64,000 nucleotides of DNA from Peltaster fructicola (lineage: Eukaryota > Ascomycota > Dothideomycetes): the NCBI GenBank assembly GCA_001592805.2, contig CP051139.1:496001-560000 (forward strand), given 5' to 3'. Positions within the stretch are counted from its first letter, which is position 1, and each line of letters begins with the position of its first letter. The notes beneath the pieces were generated by a model. The model saw only the letters and a program-made list of their open reading frames with translations, did no database searches and was not told the DNA's origin. Positions 24,627 to 37,408 of the stretch are shown here, one piece after another. Both the position numbers and the translations under genes were made by a program.

Positions 24627-25260
24627 CTCAGCCCTAGCAGGAGGAGCGAAGTAAGGTTGTGACACAGACAGAGGAGGACTTGACGACGTATGTGATGCTT
24701 ACGCATTGTGGCGATAATAAGTACACAGGTCAGTCGTAAGTTAGATCATGTTTGGGCACTCCCTTCATAGTCGTCTCGAGCTTGGTTCCATCACGCACGC
24801 CATCGTTCTGCTCGTGAAACTTGAGGTTGTTCGGTTAGATGATGCAGACAAGCGGGTGATACCAAAGGCTGCAGCAGTTATCAGTCAACAAGATATGGAT
24901 GTCAATCGTTGGCGAACCCAGACATTGTCATCTTGACCACCTAGGCGTCTGCCTCTTGCTGTTGTGGCCACACGGATCGCCACCTAGTTGTGCTAAAGAC
25001 GTTCTGTGCAATGACAAACAAATCTCGAAGCTCTCCCACTGTTGCGCCAGTGCCCGAGCGTATCCGGTTGACAAACGACTGCACAGCATGCGTGCTGCTC
25101 GCTGTGATCGAAAGAATGTCACTGGGAAACTTGGGATTGGAAGTAATATGCAGTGGCATTGGCTCCTATAGACACATTAGACAATCATCGAAACAAACTC
25201 GTCGTTGCTGCAACCAGCGCGGCCAAGCGCAGTCCAGACAGATATGTTGAAGCCACGCGC
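24627..25260. other. Intergenic, upstream of the SprT-like/BTB gene
   Basis: About 630 bp between two minus-strand genes. Contains the presumed promoter of the SprT-like/BTB gene; overlapping short frames show no family likeness and no repeat is evident. Confidence 0.4.
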
Positions 25261-26120
25261 CTAGTAGTCGCGCCTATCATACTCTGATCTTCCCTCTGTT
25301 CCACGACCTTCCCGGTCTCTTCTCCTCAATGCTTGCAGCCTCTTCTTCTTGGTGTGTGTGTTGACGTAGGTGCCGATAACGAAGCCAAGGAAGTTGAAGA
25401 ACGGCACCCAAGCCTCTTGTGGCAGGAATGCTTGTGCGAATGCTAGTGCGATCGGTGATGTGACCCATGAGACTCTCATGACAGGCCACAGACCAGCTCT
25501 TACTGTTGCGCGCACTTGGTGGAAGGTACGAGCGCCGTGAATGACTGCCATGCTGGCGAGGTACACTGTGTTCTGGATGGGTGCAATCTGTTGCAAGTCA
25601 GTGGGATATCAAGCGGGCAGAGCAGACCACGTACGACCAAGTTTGAGACAATGATCTGGAGGATCTTTGCGCGTAGACTGGTCCTACCCGCGAAGAGTCT
25701 TTGCAGTATGTTGATCATAACATGACCCAGCGGCGCGCTGATAAATGCACCGTACAGTGCCATCTTCCACACACGGTTTGTGAAGCACCCGCCACTCGGG
25801 CCACGATCTTTTGCCAGCCATGAGGCGAGCAGTTCTTGGGCTCCTGCAAGTGAGCCAGATGTGATCATCTTAGTGCGAAGAGGATCCTCTTGCAGCTTCT
25901 TGAGGTACCACTAACTCGATGTCAGTACGGTCGCGCGCATTACACTGCCAATACATACTGCGAGATAGCCATTCGGACCAGCGCCCTTCGTCAGCGCATC
26001 GCCAACCTCGTGGAGGAAGCCCTCCTTATGTGGTACATCTCTGACACCAAAGCCGCTGGGTCCTGGTTGTGCGCCTGTCGTGCGGATGGTCTCACGCTGC
26101 TCAAATTTGACTTGTGACAT
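25261..26120 (-). CDS. Mpv17/PMP22-family peroxisomal membrane protein, three exons
   Basis: Model: exons 26120-25959, 25910-25635 and 25587-25261; introns of 48 and 47 nt; 254 aa. Joining the exons restores the family hallmark GYLAWYLKKLQEDPLRTKM and then NLVIAPIQNTVYLASM, and the C-terminal block AWVPFFNFLGFVIGTY. Four hydrophobic segments are present. The C-terminus is strongly basic and arginine-rich. Members form small channels or pores in peroxisomal or mitochondrial inner membranes; peroxisome is inferred from likeness to fungal PMP22. Both phase-0 introns fall at places that split conserved motifs, which supports the model. Confidence 0.88.
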
Positions 26121-26537
26121 TATTGCGACGTGATTGAGGTATTGGAATGTGTGATGAGCAGTGCTCGACCAATGTTTGTGCCGAGCAGGTGGGTAGATAG
26201 TGTCAGTGCGTTATGTTTACTGGACGACCTCGGCCGTTGCCGTCTATGCCGCGTTGCTATGCCAGAGATCAATAGCCAAGAAATTATCTCTAGCCGCAGC
26301 CTCATCGAAGCTGACATATGCTTGAGAATACACGCGCAGAGTGATGACAGTGATCTGATCGTGACAACGGAATTTGATGCGAGGGCTCTGAATAATTACA
26401 GCCATTAATATTATGATCCATATTGGCAGCCAGCCGAGACTGGTGACTTGCTTCTATCAATCTTGCTCAAATGCGTCTACATTTCGTCGGCCGTGATGTT
26501 CATGGTCGCATAGAACTTGTCGTTTCCTGTTCTTTGC
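26121..26537. other. Intergenic between MFS and PMP22-like genes
   Basis: 417 bp, AT-richer near 26390-26420. Likely holds the PMP22-like promoter and the MFS 3' end. Nothing else recognised. Confidence 0.35.
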
Positions 26538-28279
26538 TTATCCGCCAGCGACAACACTGAGATTGAGCTTCTCTTGTTTCATGAAAAGAGAGCTAACGAG
26601 CAGCAGGGCTGCAGCTCCCATCGACAACCCGAATACACGCGAGATGGTGAATGCGACTGTCGAGACAGTGGTCTCGATCAGCTCTTGTGGTGCACCAACG
26701 AGCGCTCCAGAATTAAGGCCGCCGAGAGCAGCTCTGATGACCGGCTCGGGCAGCTGATACTCAGCGAGAGCAGCACTGAGGTAGGTGAAGCCCAGGTTCT
26801 GGTACAGACAACCTGCAATAGCCAGCGCGACGGCAATGAAGCCGATCTGCGCAACATTGATGTAACCGATGGCATTGGCCTTATCTTTCTCAGACACCTT
26901 GGCTGCGGCGACTGCGTATGCGTTTTGGAACACCAGTCCAGTCCCAGCTGCAATCAGGATCTCATAGCCATAGATTGATGCAGTGCTGGTCTCCGTACGG
27001 ACGGTAAACATCAGTGCAGTTCCCACCATTGTGAGAACACCACCGACGATGTAGTAGACGGCATATCGTCCGAACACTGGGAGCGAGCCGCCGGCAAGCA
27101 TGACGAAGAAGATGAAGACAATGATGAACGGCAGCAGTCGTACAGCAGCCGTCAATGCAGAATCGCCTCGGGTGAATGCAAAATAGAGCGGCACGTAGTA
27201 GAGAGTGGCTGAGTTGGCGACGGCAGCGCACGAAGTTGTGATGGCAAGCAGCACCATGTCCCTGCTCTTGAAGAAATGTCCTGGAAAGATGCGGTCATGC
27301 GTGAACAAGGAGAAGTACTGCTGGAGGATGAATGCGACCAAAGCGACACCAGTTGCAGTCCATAGACCGATCGAAGTGCTGGAGTTCCATGCGTATGACG
27401 AACCGGAGAAGGTGAGGGCTGTAATCGAAAGACAGAAGACTGCTGCGTTAAGCACGATTCCGGTCCAGTCCAATCGTAGCTTCTCCTTGGTAGGAAGCGA
27501 TGAACCGCTCCATGATGGCATAACGAAGAGGTAGATCGGCGAGACAAGCGCTGCAAGCGGCAGGTTGATGTAGAATGCCTATAGCAGTCAGTAAAAGACC
27601 TTTGTGAGTCTATTTCACCTACCCATCGCCATGTTGCGGTGCTGACTGAGAAAGCACCACCGATAATGGGACCAAGGATAGCACCGACACCCCATGCCAA
27701 ACCAATCAGGGCGTTGTACAATGGTAGGCTGGGTCCTGATCCGTAGACAGAAATGTAGGTCAGAGCACTGGTCCCGTCAGCTCGTTGTGTTTCACGGTCA
27801 TGATACCACTCACCCAAGATACATGCCACATCCACCAATACCAGCGATGACACGACCAATGATGAGGGCAGTCATATTTGGTGCAGCACCACAGAGAGCG
27901 CTACCAATCTCAAACAACAGGAAGGTGACGATGGTCATGATCTTGATGTTGACGAGGCCAAAGAGTCGACCAAAGAACAGGATGCAAGCGACAGAGGCCA
28001 TTGGAAAGCCAACACCAACCCACGGTAGTCGTTCGATGTCCCCAAATTGATCATAGACGGCAGTTTGTACATCTGCGGCGATTGTTGTGTCGAGGCCTGA
28101 GAAATCAGCGATTACCAGTGACGATCGACAAGAAGCTCACCATATAGCAGAGCACCAAGGTACAGTCCTGCCAGTGTGAGGACCCATTTCCATGTTGCTA
28201 GAGGAGGTGCTGTGCTGATCACGTCACGCTTTTCGATCTGCTCCTCGACATCATCTTGGTGGTGTGTTGTTTCAGCCAT
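26538..28279 (-). CDS. Major facilitator superfamily transporter (drug-efflux type), four exons
   Basis: Model: exons 28279-28141, 28096-27814, 27767-27623 and 27578-26538; introns of 44, 46 and 44 nt; 535 aa. The protein begins with a hydrophilic tail (MAETTHHQDDVEEQIEKRDV) and then about 14 membrane segments as in fungal DHA2-like exporters. It has the TM1 motif LYLGALLYGLDTTIAADVQ, the TM4-region IIGRVIAGIGGCGMYLG and the antiporter-like motif C region IGLAWGVGAILGPIIGGAF. Expected plasma-membrane exporter of toxins or metabolites; the substrate is unknown. No biosynthetic enzymes lie next to it, so a dedicated metabolite cluster is not supported. Confidence 0.9.
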
Positions 28280-29510
28280 CTCTGCTCAATGGCTCTAAAA
28301 CTCTCCAAGAATTCTCGTACGTTATTGAATGTAGACTCTGATATGATGATGAGAGCCATGGTGGACTGCGGTCGCGAACTTATATGGCCGTTCTGATGCG
28401 GACATACCACCATCGAGAGCATCGAAATGACCGGTGACTGGGCTGACAGATCCGATTAGTGACGATGAGGTCGACGGGCGAATCGTGAGTCCGCCCATTT
28501 CCACCGCTGCCTTGTGGAATCAGCCACATGTCTTGGCTAGTCTAGGCTGTTGCTTGCCTGACATGAGACTGTCAGCTTCGGTTCTAGGCTTGGTGAGTCC
28601 AGTCGCAGTCTCTACGCCGACTTTCACCGCGGCGCCTATCTTGGAGCTCGATTTTGCGCCAAGTCTTCCTCGAGTCGGATCGGTGACACGATATCCCCGA
28701 CCTCTTGATAAGCAACGCGCTTAGATGAGATCGGGGGAACGTGATTCGCGATTCTGCTTGCTTGGCTGATCATTCATGGGCAGCGTCCACCGTGGTGACC
28801 TGGTCAGGAATGTCCGTGTAGACTCGATGATGTATCTTGACCACTTCATCGGGCGCAATGTTCTGCAAGATGTCTCCGGCTGAGGTGCTGTGCTTGATGT
28901 TCATCTGCTAAGCAGTAGTACGATCGGCATGTGATCAACATGCACCGATGCCAGCGCACGGTTCGCAAGGTCTGGTAATGTAGACGTCAACACTCTCATC
29001 GTTTCTACCTCTCACAATATGCAATGCTCTGATGCCAGCGACGCTTCTTGTGCAGCGGAGGATGCACGCTACGCGCCGATGCTGTCCAGCTTTCGCAAGC
29101 TGCCAGTCGGTTGAGCTCCAAGTCTGGTGAAGATCGGTATTGCGAAGGAGAAACGCCAACGACTATGCGACCATACGAGTCTGCGTACGCGTGGTAAGCG
29201 ATATCTGAGGTGTGACTGCATTGAAGAACGATGGAGGATGTATATAGAAGGAGAGTGTCTAGGCGATGCCCTCGATGAACATTAAATCTAATGGCAAGAG
29301 CGCGAGGTAAGTAACTGCCCGTGGGCATAGCAAGAGAATGTAGACTGTAGACCACCATCTCCCTCTCCTTCGTATACACAAAGCACGATCACTCGTTCTT
29401 CTGTGCTATTCATACTAATTGTTGCGCTCGACAAAGCGCTTCCATCTGCATAGCAATCGCTTGTCTCCTCGTGGCTGCACATTCACGCGCACCATTGTGG
29501 TGAACCGGCC
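28280..29510. other. Intergenic between divergent MFS and cysteine-motif genes
   Basis: About 1.2 kb containing two divergent promoters. A 96-codon frame at 28434-28724 (+) has no domain and lies just upstream of the MFS start, so I do not call it. No repeats noted. Confidence 0.4.
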
Positions 29511-30970
29511 ATGGCTGCAGACATGAACACCACTTCGCTGACCCACATCGCTACAACGTTTCACGATCCTTTCTGGCACCCACCTCTCGCGACTCAAGCC
29601 CGTCCACCAACGCCAGTTACCCATCGTCAAGTGAGTCTTGCTCCTCGCGGACAATGTCCGCCAGTATCAGCCTTTCACTAACATCTCAGGCTATAAAGAC
29701 CCTCACAACCATGGCTTATGTTCAGCCACATACCCAGTATGCTCGTCGCACTCTTCAGTGCACACACATGACTATGCTACGCGTCTATGGAGATCACGCT
29801 TGTCATGTGTGCGACAAGATTCCCGAGCACGGCTACATCTACGTTTGCTGCCAAGATCTCAATCAGGCAAAGCATAAACTACCAGGACAGCATATCGTGG
29901 AACTCTCAAAGCTCGTAGAGACACAGTCCGTTGAGGCGAAGGCACTCATGGCGGAGGCTCTCGGCATGAGTCATAGTGTCGTCGAGCACATTCGTAAAGC
30001 CTACTACACAGAAGAAGAGATCAAGCTCTTGTTCTCGCAGCGTCGTCATGTCGTCGATATTCTGCGTAAGATTCACGAGGGTGAGTTTCATAAAGTGAGC
30101 GACATAGGCAGTCCTCTGTCGGCAAGCGATCCAGCAACCATCCCGGCACCGAGCACCAAACAATCAAAAGACGTCGATCCTTCTTCAAAGGCCATCACCG
30201 TCAAGAGTCCGCCATGCTACCTGCAGGTCTGTCGCAGCTGCAAGCCATACTTGCGGGATCGCTGCTTCTCGCATCCCTCGACGATCCTGGAAGACGCACC
30301 AGATCGCTGGACTGATGACGACCTCGCCCTTCTACCAATACACAATGCGAGTGTCCTTCGTGGCATGGTCATGCCCGGAGAAGCTCGACCAAACCAACAG
30401 AACACTTGTCACTCTCAGGATGGTCCATCAATGTCCAGCTTCACACCAACTAGCAGCAGCGACTACAGCGATACTTCTTCCGATTCCGATCACTTCCCAT
30501 TCAAATTCTCTGGACAGCACTTGAGAAGCGGTAGGGAGCGGATTGAGGACATGAACGACTTCAGCATCCGCGATATGACCAACACACCCAGAGAAGAACT
30601 AGTTCATAGTGCCGATCAGACCACGCCATTCAAGTTCCGCTCTCACTCACACGCAACACCCGACCTCACCGAATCACCGATGAGCGCATCGACGAACAGT
30701 CCAGCAGACTTGACTAGCAGTCCATTGACTCCGTTGCGTCAGATGGAAGAGCCGTTTGAAGCCTCGTTCGAGAAGAAGGTTGGCACATTCGCCAAGTCAG
30801 CATCGTTCTGTGGACCGTTCAGACCACAGGACTCGCCCCAGCAGTGCCCCATTTCCCGTAAGACCTCGTGGGACAAAAGCATTCGGGCCGACGGTTCTCT
30901 AGTTGGCAAAGGCATCGCTCTTACTGAAGAGTCTGTCGAGATAGGCGTCCCGGATATCATCACAATCTGA
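29511..30970 (+). CDS. Fungal protein with paired Cys motifs, unknown function
   Basis: Model: exons 29511-29630 and 29690-30970; 59-nt intron with CACTAAC branch; 466 aa. The spliced N-terminus reads MAADMNTTSLTHIATTFHD. A first cysteine cluster follows (ACHVCDKIPEHGYIYVCCQD, about 67-86) and a second at CRSCKPYLRDRCF (near residue 225), separated by an alpha-helical linker. Two CxxC pairs of this kind are typical of a widespread ascomycete family and suggest zinc binding. The C-terminal half is Ser/Pro/Thr-rich and likely disordered, with repeated PFKF motifs (two copies). I know no proven function for the family. Confidence 0.78.
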
Positions 30971-31134
30971 ACGGAACACCTTACAGTGCAATGAGAACCT
31001 GACCGATCAGGCATTCCGATATGCGTACACAAATACTATGCCTTACAGCTATGGGCAACAGCATGAAACTTGCATGCAACGATGTATTAGTAGAGAGTGG
31101 AGAACCATAGTCCTCATATTGTACAACTAGCGCA

Positions 31135-32292
31135 TCACAGCATCCTCCTGTTATATGCTAGAAATGCTCGTAAAGGCAATTTCCAGTCAGTAACTCGAAG
31201 TTTCGTACTGAACACATCGAAGTCTTGCTGCTGCAGTCGATCAAGCCACAGCTGCGAAGCTATCGCAGGCATGAAGACCCCAAACGCTCGCTCGACTTCC
31301 TCTTTCTGTGACTCCTGCTGCCCTCGGGCTGGCAAATACGTATGCTCATCCTCGTCCTGATGCTCAAACTCGTGGCCGGCATCTTGTCCAGCTTTGATGT
31401 TCCTGAGCATCTCTCTCGCTGTGATCAGATGGTCGTTTGCCCTCGTAGCCACAACGAAGACTGCATCCCGCAGCCCATGTGCGTTCGATCCGTTTCGTAG
31501 GACGTCTTCTTCGCGCACGTTTGCTTCTGCCATAACGTCGAGTGGTAGCATGACTGCACCATGCCTACTGGCGCCAATGTCACCTCCAAGTTGACTTTGG
31601 TTGCTGTGTGTGTTTGCTGGGCCCGGAAAAGCGATGAGAGGAAGTCCACGGAGTACGGCTACGATACCAGCAGCCTTGCCGATGTGGCTCGCAATATGGT
31701 CTGCGGTCAAGCTTGCCATGGGCAGTGCTTGTAGCGTCAGATACATCAACGTGCTGTACGTGTTCTCTGCGTAGCTCTCCAGCGTGGTCATATCAGGGTA
31801 TGCGCGATTGGATAGGTACTTCTCCCTAGTGTCGATGATACGTGTGAGCCAGCTTTTGCTGAAAGATGATCGACCATCCGTACGGTCTCTTATTTGCTGA
31901 GCAGCATGAGCCAAAAGTATGGCAATGGGCTGTTTGGGCGGCGAGCCAGTGAGTGCTTTGCTCATAGCATCACGCTGAAACTGCAGCCGCATGCTACCAA
32001 TGGTCGGTGTACTAGTAGTATCTGCTGTCCTGGCGACATCAATGTTGAACGCTCTAAGGGCGATATATGCATCGCGAGCATGAGCCGGGATATATGGCAG
32101 CAGTAAGGACGAAGGAGTGTCGGACTTCCTCAGTAAATCCAAGCAGAACCGTCGGGAGGTGGCTATTTCAGCATCTGAGGCGAAAGCAGAGCCAGGAGCC
32201 GTTACCGTAGTGCTCCATCTCCGTTGTATGCATTTCGACTCTTGCAAGCGTGTACCAGCACGAGCTGCGGTCGACCATGCTGAGCACTTCAT
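31135..32292 (-). CDS. NDUFAF6-like squalene/phytoene-synthase-fold protein, mitochondrial
   Basis: The C-terminal region carries the squalene/phytoene-synthase fold seen in NDUFAF6 (SIP1-like) proteins: DARDAYIALRAFNIDVARTA, ESYAENTYSTLMYL, HIGKAAGIVAVLRGLPLIA. NDUFAF6 helps assemble respiratory complex I. The frame opens at an ATG at 32388; I prefer the in-frame ATG at 32292 because it starts MKCSAWSTAARAGTRLQ, a basic, acid-free mitochondrial presequence, and has a purine at -3; this gives 385 aa against 417. Head-to-head with rad5. Confidence 0.8.
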   Translation of the reverse strand: MKCSAWSTAARAGTRLQESKCIQRRWSTTVTAPGSAFASDAEIATSRRFCLDLLRKSDTPSSLLLPYIPAHARDAYIALRAFNIDVARTADTTSTPTIGSMRLQFQRDAMSKALTGSPPKQPIAILLAHAAQQIRDRTDGRSSFSKSWLTRIIDTREKYLSNRAYPDMTTLESYAENTYSTLMYLTLQALPMASLTADHIASHIGKAAGIVAVLRGLPLIAFPGPANTHSNQSQLGGDIGASRHGAVMLPLDVMAEANVREEDVLRNGSNAHGLRDAVFVVATRANDHLITAREMLRNIKAGQDAGHEFEHQDEDEHTYLPARGQQESQKEEVERAFGVFMPAIASQLWLDRLQQQDFDVFSTKLRVTDWKLPLRAFLAYNRRML

Positions 32293-32533
32293 ATCCTTGA
32301 GCCAAGGTCGATGCTCTTCGACGACATTGCGCCCTCCTGATGATGGTTGGTCGATCAAGTCAATTGCATAAATGTGCTCGTAATACATGCGAAAATGTCG
32401 TGGATTGATGTCATTTCAGGGTCGAAATTGGTCGCGTCTTCCTGTCTACACGCGTTATGCCATGTACTCCTTCACTTCACTGAGCCCAGACTAGGTCCAG
32501 TAGGACTACCGATCGCTATGAAGCGTGATAAGC
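32293..32533. promoter_or_regulatory. Divergent promoter, NDUFAF6-like / rad5
   Basis: 241 bp between two divergent starts (145 bp if the longer NDUFAF6-like form is used). No specific site recognised. Confidence 0.35.
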
Positions 32534-35500
32534 ATGACGGACCTTCAGCAGAGACCGCACAAGAAGCGTCGATTCTTCACAGATGATCCAACAAGTGACG
32601 AAGAGCATGAATTCGCCGCTCACCCAAACACTACCTCCAACGATCAACGCCAGGACACTGAAGAGCAGACTAGCGATGCCTTCGATGCCACGGCCTTTCA
32701 AAGCATAGTCGGTACAGATGTTGCCTTCGACGTGCTGTCTAGACTACAACAAGAGTTTGGAAACAATCTCGAGCAAGCGATCAATGCATTCTTCGATGGC
32801 TCGTGGAAGAAGTCCTCGCAGGTGGCGCAGCCGATAGCCTTACCATTGCAACCCACAAAGCTCGTCAGTGGATCTGAGGCATCGAAGGATAGTCCATCAC
32901 ACACGTCTGTCGACTCTCTCTCGGCACGAATAGCAGCAGACCTCCACAAGACACCTCACAAAAGATACATTGGAGCATTTGGAGTAGCCGCTTGGACGAC
33001 GAAGAGTGGCACTGGTCTTATAAGAGGTGGAGATGTGATCAAGATTGAACGTACCCGACAGCAACTGCAAGCAAAAGCCGGCAAAGGTGGCAAGGTCAAG
33101 CAGCCCATGAGAAAGACACAGGACGTAATCGTACGATTCACAAATGTTCGAGGAGACGAGATAGGTCGTTTGGAAAAAGACTCGGCCCTGTGGATAAGTG
33201 CTCTGATCGACCAAAAGATATGCACTTTCGAGGGTAACTGCATCTTTGCACCGGACCGCGTCCGCACGAACGACACAGTCTACCTACAGCTACGAGCATA
33301 TCTCCTCAAAAGTGCCTTCGAAGCTGGCAATTTCATCAAGCCTTTGGACAATAACAGAGAAACGGGCATTTTTGAAGCAAAAGAGACACAAGACGAGCGG
33401 GACCTTCGATTTAGGCAAATAGGCCTGGTTAAGTTGTTCACCGAGGTCAACTTACAGCCTACGAAGGTCAATGAGACGACAGCAAAGCATAAGCGAGAAG
33501 GGATCTTGCAAGCTGCAGAGATAGCTGAGCAGTACGATCAGCGGGACACACAAAAGACGAAGGCAAGTTCGCCAGCAGATGGTACTTCGTCACCGCCGTC
33601 CGAGGAGAATGAAGATGGCGAAGAGCTCGAGCAGGACCAACTTGACTCCTTGTACAAGAAGGCCCAGTCGTTCGACTTCAACACACCAGAGGCTCAGCCA
33701 GCGGAAACCTTTGCACTTGACCTTCGCAAGTATCAGAAACAGGCACTGCATTGGATGCTAGCCAAGGAGACCAGCCAAAGTCAAGACCACAAGGAGCAGT
33801 CGATGCATCCGCTCTGGGAGGAGTACAACTGGCCACTGAAGGATGTTGATGACAAGGACTTGCCGAATGTCCAAGACCAGCACTCATTCTATGTCAATCC
33901 GTACAGTGGTGAACTGAGTCTGGACTTCCCAGTACAAGAGCAAAATTGTCTGGGAGGCATTCTGGCAGACGAGATGGGACTGGGAAAGACCATAGAAATG
34001 CTGTCACTTGTCCATACTCATATGTCACCCGAACATCAAGCAGTCATGGGATCAGGTAAAGTCGACTCTGTCAATAGCTTACCTCGACTGCCGAAGAACA
34101 CAGCTTCGGTCGAACCAGCACCAGCGACGACGCTTGTGGTTGCTCCAATGTCCTTGCTCGCGCAGTGGGCGAGCGAAGCAGAGAAGGCATCCAAAGCAGG
34201 CACACTGCGAGTGCAGTTGTATTACGGTAATGAGCGCAACGTTAACTTGCAGACCTTATGCAGTGCGGCAAATGTTGCCACGGCACCTAATGTGGTCATC
34301 ACATCATATGGCACTGTGCTGAGCGAGTTCAACAATGTGGCCGCGGCAGGTGGCAATCGTGGTTCTCATGGTGGTCTCTTCAGCTTGGACTACTGGCGAA
34401 TCATCCTTGATGAAGCCCATATGATCAAGAACAGGCAGTCTAAGACAGCCAAGGCTTGCTACGAGCTCGCAGCCACACATCGCTGGACACTAACCGGCAC
34501 ACCCATCGTCAATCGACTCGAGGACCTCTTCAGCTTGGTGCGTTTCTTGCGTGTAGAGCCATGGAGCAACTTCAGCTTCTGGAAGACATTCATCACAACT
34601 CCATTCGAGAAAGGCGACTTTGTCCGAGCACTGGACGTCGTCCAGACTGTACTAGAGCCGCTTGTGATTCGACGAACGAAGGACATGAAGACACCAGATG
34701 GTCAAGCGCTTGTTCCGTTGCCGACCAAGACTGTGACGATCGAAAGAGTGCAATTGTCGGAGCCAGAGCGCGATGTCTACAACCACATTTACGCGCGAGC
34801 CAAGAGAACTTTCGCCGCGAACGTCGAGGCTGGTACTCTGATGAAAAGCTATACAACGATCTTTGCACAGATCTTGCGGTTAAGACAGAGCTGCTGTCAT
34901 CCTCTGCTGACTCGCAACCAGCAGATTGTCGCAGAAGAAGAAGATGCTGCTGCTGCTGCAGACATGGCCAATGGTCTAGCCGATGACATGGACCTCGATA
35001 CTCTTCTTGAGCGATTCTCGGCGGACGAAGGCGAGCAAGATGCCAGTAAATTCGGGGCTCATGTCCTTAAGCAGATACAGGACGAAGCTGAGATGGAGTG
35101 TCCTATCTGTAGTGAAGAGCCAATGATCGAGCAGTCGGTCACTGGTTGTTGGCATTCCGCGTGTAAGACTTGTCTGCTTGACTTTATTGAGCATCAAAGC
35201 AAGAAGGGCGAGCTGCCACGATGCTTCAACTGCCGAGAGCCCATCAATGCTAGGGATGTGTTCGAAGTTATTCGACACGAAGCTGAAGACGAGGCTGGCG
35301 CGCTGAGCGCTGCGATGGAGCTCGAAGAAGAGGATGAGCTATATGCTCTCACACAGTCGACGCCTCAAGTAAAGGCACCCGGCCGCATTTCGCTACAGAG
35401 GGTCAACGCGCTGTCTTCAGCAAAGATCAAGTGCTTGCTGAGCAAGCTGAAAGAGCTTCGTAAGCAGGATCCGAACATGAAGTCGGTGATCTTCAGCCAG

Positions 35501-36030
35501 TTCACATCATATCTCGACATTCTCGCGCCAGCACTTACGCAAGCAAGGATTCAGTGGCTTCGATTCGATGGCTCAATGTCCCAGAAAGAGCGTGCCAGAG
35601 TCCTGGCAGATTTCGCCAGTCGCACAAAGTTTACAGTTCTGTTCCTGTCCTTACGAGCTGGAGGAGTCGGCCTCAATCTAACATGCGCTAAGCAAGTCTT
35701 CATGATGGTATGTTGAGCACAGCTGTTTGCAGATCTCATCACTGACACTCTTTAGGATCCTTGGTGGAGCTATGCAGTCGAAGCTCAGGCAATCGATCGA
35801 GTCCATCGTATGGGTCAGACAGCCGAAGTTAACGTCATACGCTTTGTTGTAGCAGAGAGCATCGAAGAGAAGATGCTTCGGGTTCAGGATAGGAAGAAAT
35901 TCATGTAAGTGTGAAGACCATCTCGCACTCGCACCACTGACATATATGCAGCGCCAGCTCGCTTGGTATGATGAGTGATGAGGAGAAGAAGCTACAACGT
36001 ATCGAGGATATCCGCGAGCTACTCAGTTGA
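32534..36030 (+). CDS. rad5: DNA repair helicase/ubiquitin ligase Rad5, three exons
   Basis: Model: exons 32534-35707, 35756-35904 and 35952-36030; introns 48 and 47 nt; 1133 aa. Domains in order: N-terminal basic tail with KKRRFF; HIRAN domain about 137-262; SNF2 ATPase with GGILADEMGLGKTIEM (Walker A, ~474) and DEAH at ~625; C3HC4 RING about 855-905 (CPICSEEP, CWHSACKTC, CFNC); helicase C-terminal half with FDGSMSQKERARVL and DRVHRMGQ. The last two exons restore the tail ending RIEDIRELLS. Rad5 polyubiquitylates PCNA with Mms2-Ubc13 and remodels forks for error-free bypass. The unspliced frame stops before motif VI, so splicing is required. Confidence 0.97.
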
Positions 36031-36465
36031 GTGCTCCAAGCAAGACAACAACATGGCACGCATGGCCCAGCCTTGATGAACGAGCTCGGCAGCCAGTATA
36101 CGACATTCATGATCATGTATATCATTGATTTGACTGACCACTACTCACCGCAATATTTCACAATGCACATAGTGGCAGTGAGTACAACGCGCAATGCCAC
36201 TTCGCACCTTACACTGCGTTGATAGCCCTCTCGGACAATGTGAAGTAGACTATGACCACTACGAAAACATGAATGTAGACGTGCTTGTTCCGGCATCGCT
36301 GATGGCCAATGACGTTGAACGTGCAAGCAAAGCTCGACCTCAGAGCTTCCGACTTTGCTCCTTGGCAAGCCGAACAATCCAGCCACCGCTGTCGTCGACA
36401 CCATCCAACAACTTCTCCTCCCGTGGTGCTTGCGACGTAAAAGCAGGCCGATCACCATTCATACC
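36031..36465. other. Intergenic between rad5 and mitochondrial acidic protein gene
   Basis: 435 bp; presumed rad5 3' end and the promoter of the next gene. A frame at 36194-36541 overlaps the next start in another phase and is not called. Confidence 0.35.
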
Positions 36466-37408
36466 ATGTCATTCACACGCGCACGAGCTCTACAGAGCTT
36501 GCAAAATGGCCTGCGACAAAGCAGCGCCCGTCCAGCATTGAGAAGTAATGCATTCAGACGTGCGCAGCTGCAAGCAAAGCGATTCGCAAGCTCGGAACAC
36601 GGTCACCAGCAGAGCTCTGATCTGCCATGGTACGTCGCGAGCGTCAATGGCTGGTAGTGATGTCTACTGACCTGCACAGGCTTCTTGGTGCATTGGTTAT
36701 CACACCTCCTGCAGTGTACTACCTCTGGCCATCAGCACACTCCGATGGTCATCATGATGACCACGGTGACCACAAGGACGATACCCACGATGCTAAGCCA
36801 GAAGAGCAAGAATCTGGCGACGATGACAGCGAGGTGAAGGAGGCTACCGAGGAGTCATCCGAACCAGCTGAGGAGAGCAAGGACGACTCTGCTGACAAGG
36901 AGGAGGAGAAGAAGAAGGACGAAAAGAAGGACAGCGAAGCCGACGAGGAGAAGGAGGAAAAGAAGAATGACAAGGCAGAGAAGAAGGATGTGCCAGCTTC
37001 TGGTGAGGGTGAGGCCAAGCCAGCAGAGGGCAGTGGCAACGTCGAAGGTGTCAATTTCAAGGGCAAGGTCAAGGAAGGCTCAGACGCTGCCAACCATTCG
37101 ACCAAGGTTGAGGGCGACAACAAGGGTGAGAAGAAGAAGCGAATCGACTCTGGATTGGCCAAGAACCTGACACCAGGTCACGAGCAGGAAGGAGTAAGTT
37201 GCATGTTAGCAGAGACACAAGATCATGTACTGACAGTTATCCTTAGTCTGACTTGGACCAAACTACTCAGGACGGAAAGCAGAAGGGCCTCTCCAACACC
37301 CAAACACGTCACTCCGAGCCAATTCACGAGAGTGACGAGAAGAGCAAGAAGCCAGACGGTACACCAGAGACATCCAAGCACATGGGCACTGTCGATGGCG
37401 ACAAGTAG
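36466..37408 (+). CDS. Mitochondrial membrane-anchored acidic protein, unknown function
   Basis: Model: exons 36466-36629, 36680-37193 and 37247-37408; introns 50 and 53 nt; 279 aa. N-terminus MSFTRARALQSLQNGLRQS is a classic mitochondrial presequence; a single membrane helix follows (LLGALVITPPAVYYLWP), with the Trp codon split by intron 1. The rest is a long Glu/Asp/Lys-rich, likely disordered region with His-Asp rich start (HHDDHGDHKDD) and ends KHMGTVDGDK. Proteins of this design recur in ascomycetes but I know no assigned function. Inner-membrane placement is an inference. Confidence 0.75.

Noticed and set aside
26538-28279. MFS transporter as part of a secondary-metabolite cluster
   Set aside because: No polyketide, peptide or terpene synthase or cluster regulator lies nearby.
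28434-28724. 96-codon plus-strand frame upstream of the MFS gene
   Set aside because: No domain, lies in the MFS promoter gap and has low-complexity Pro/Ala composition.
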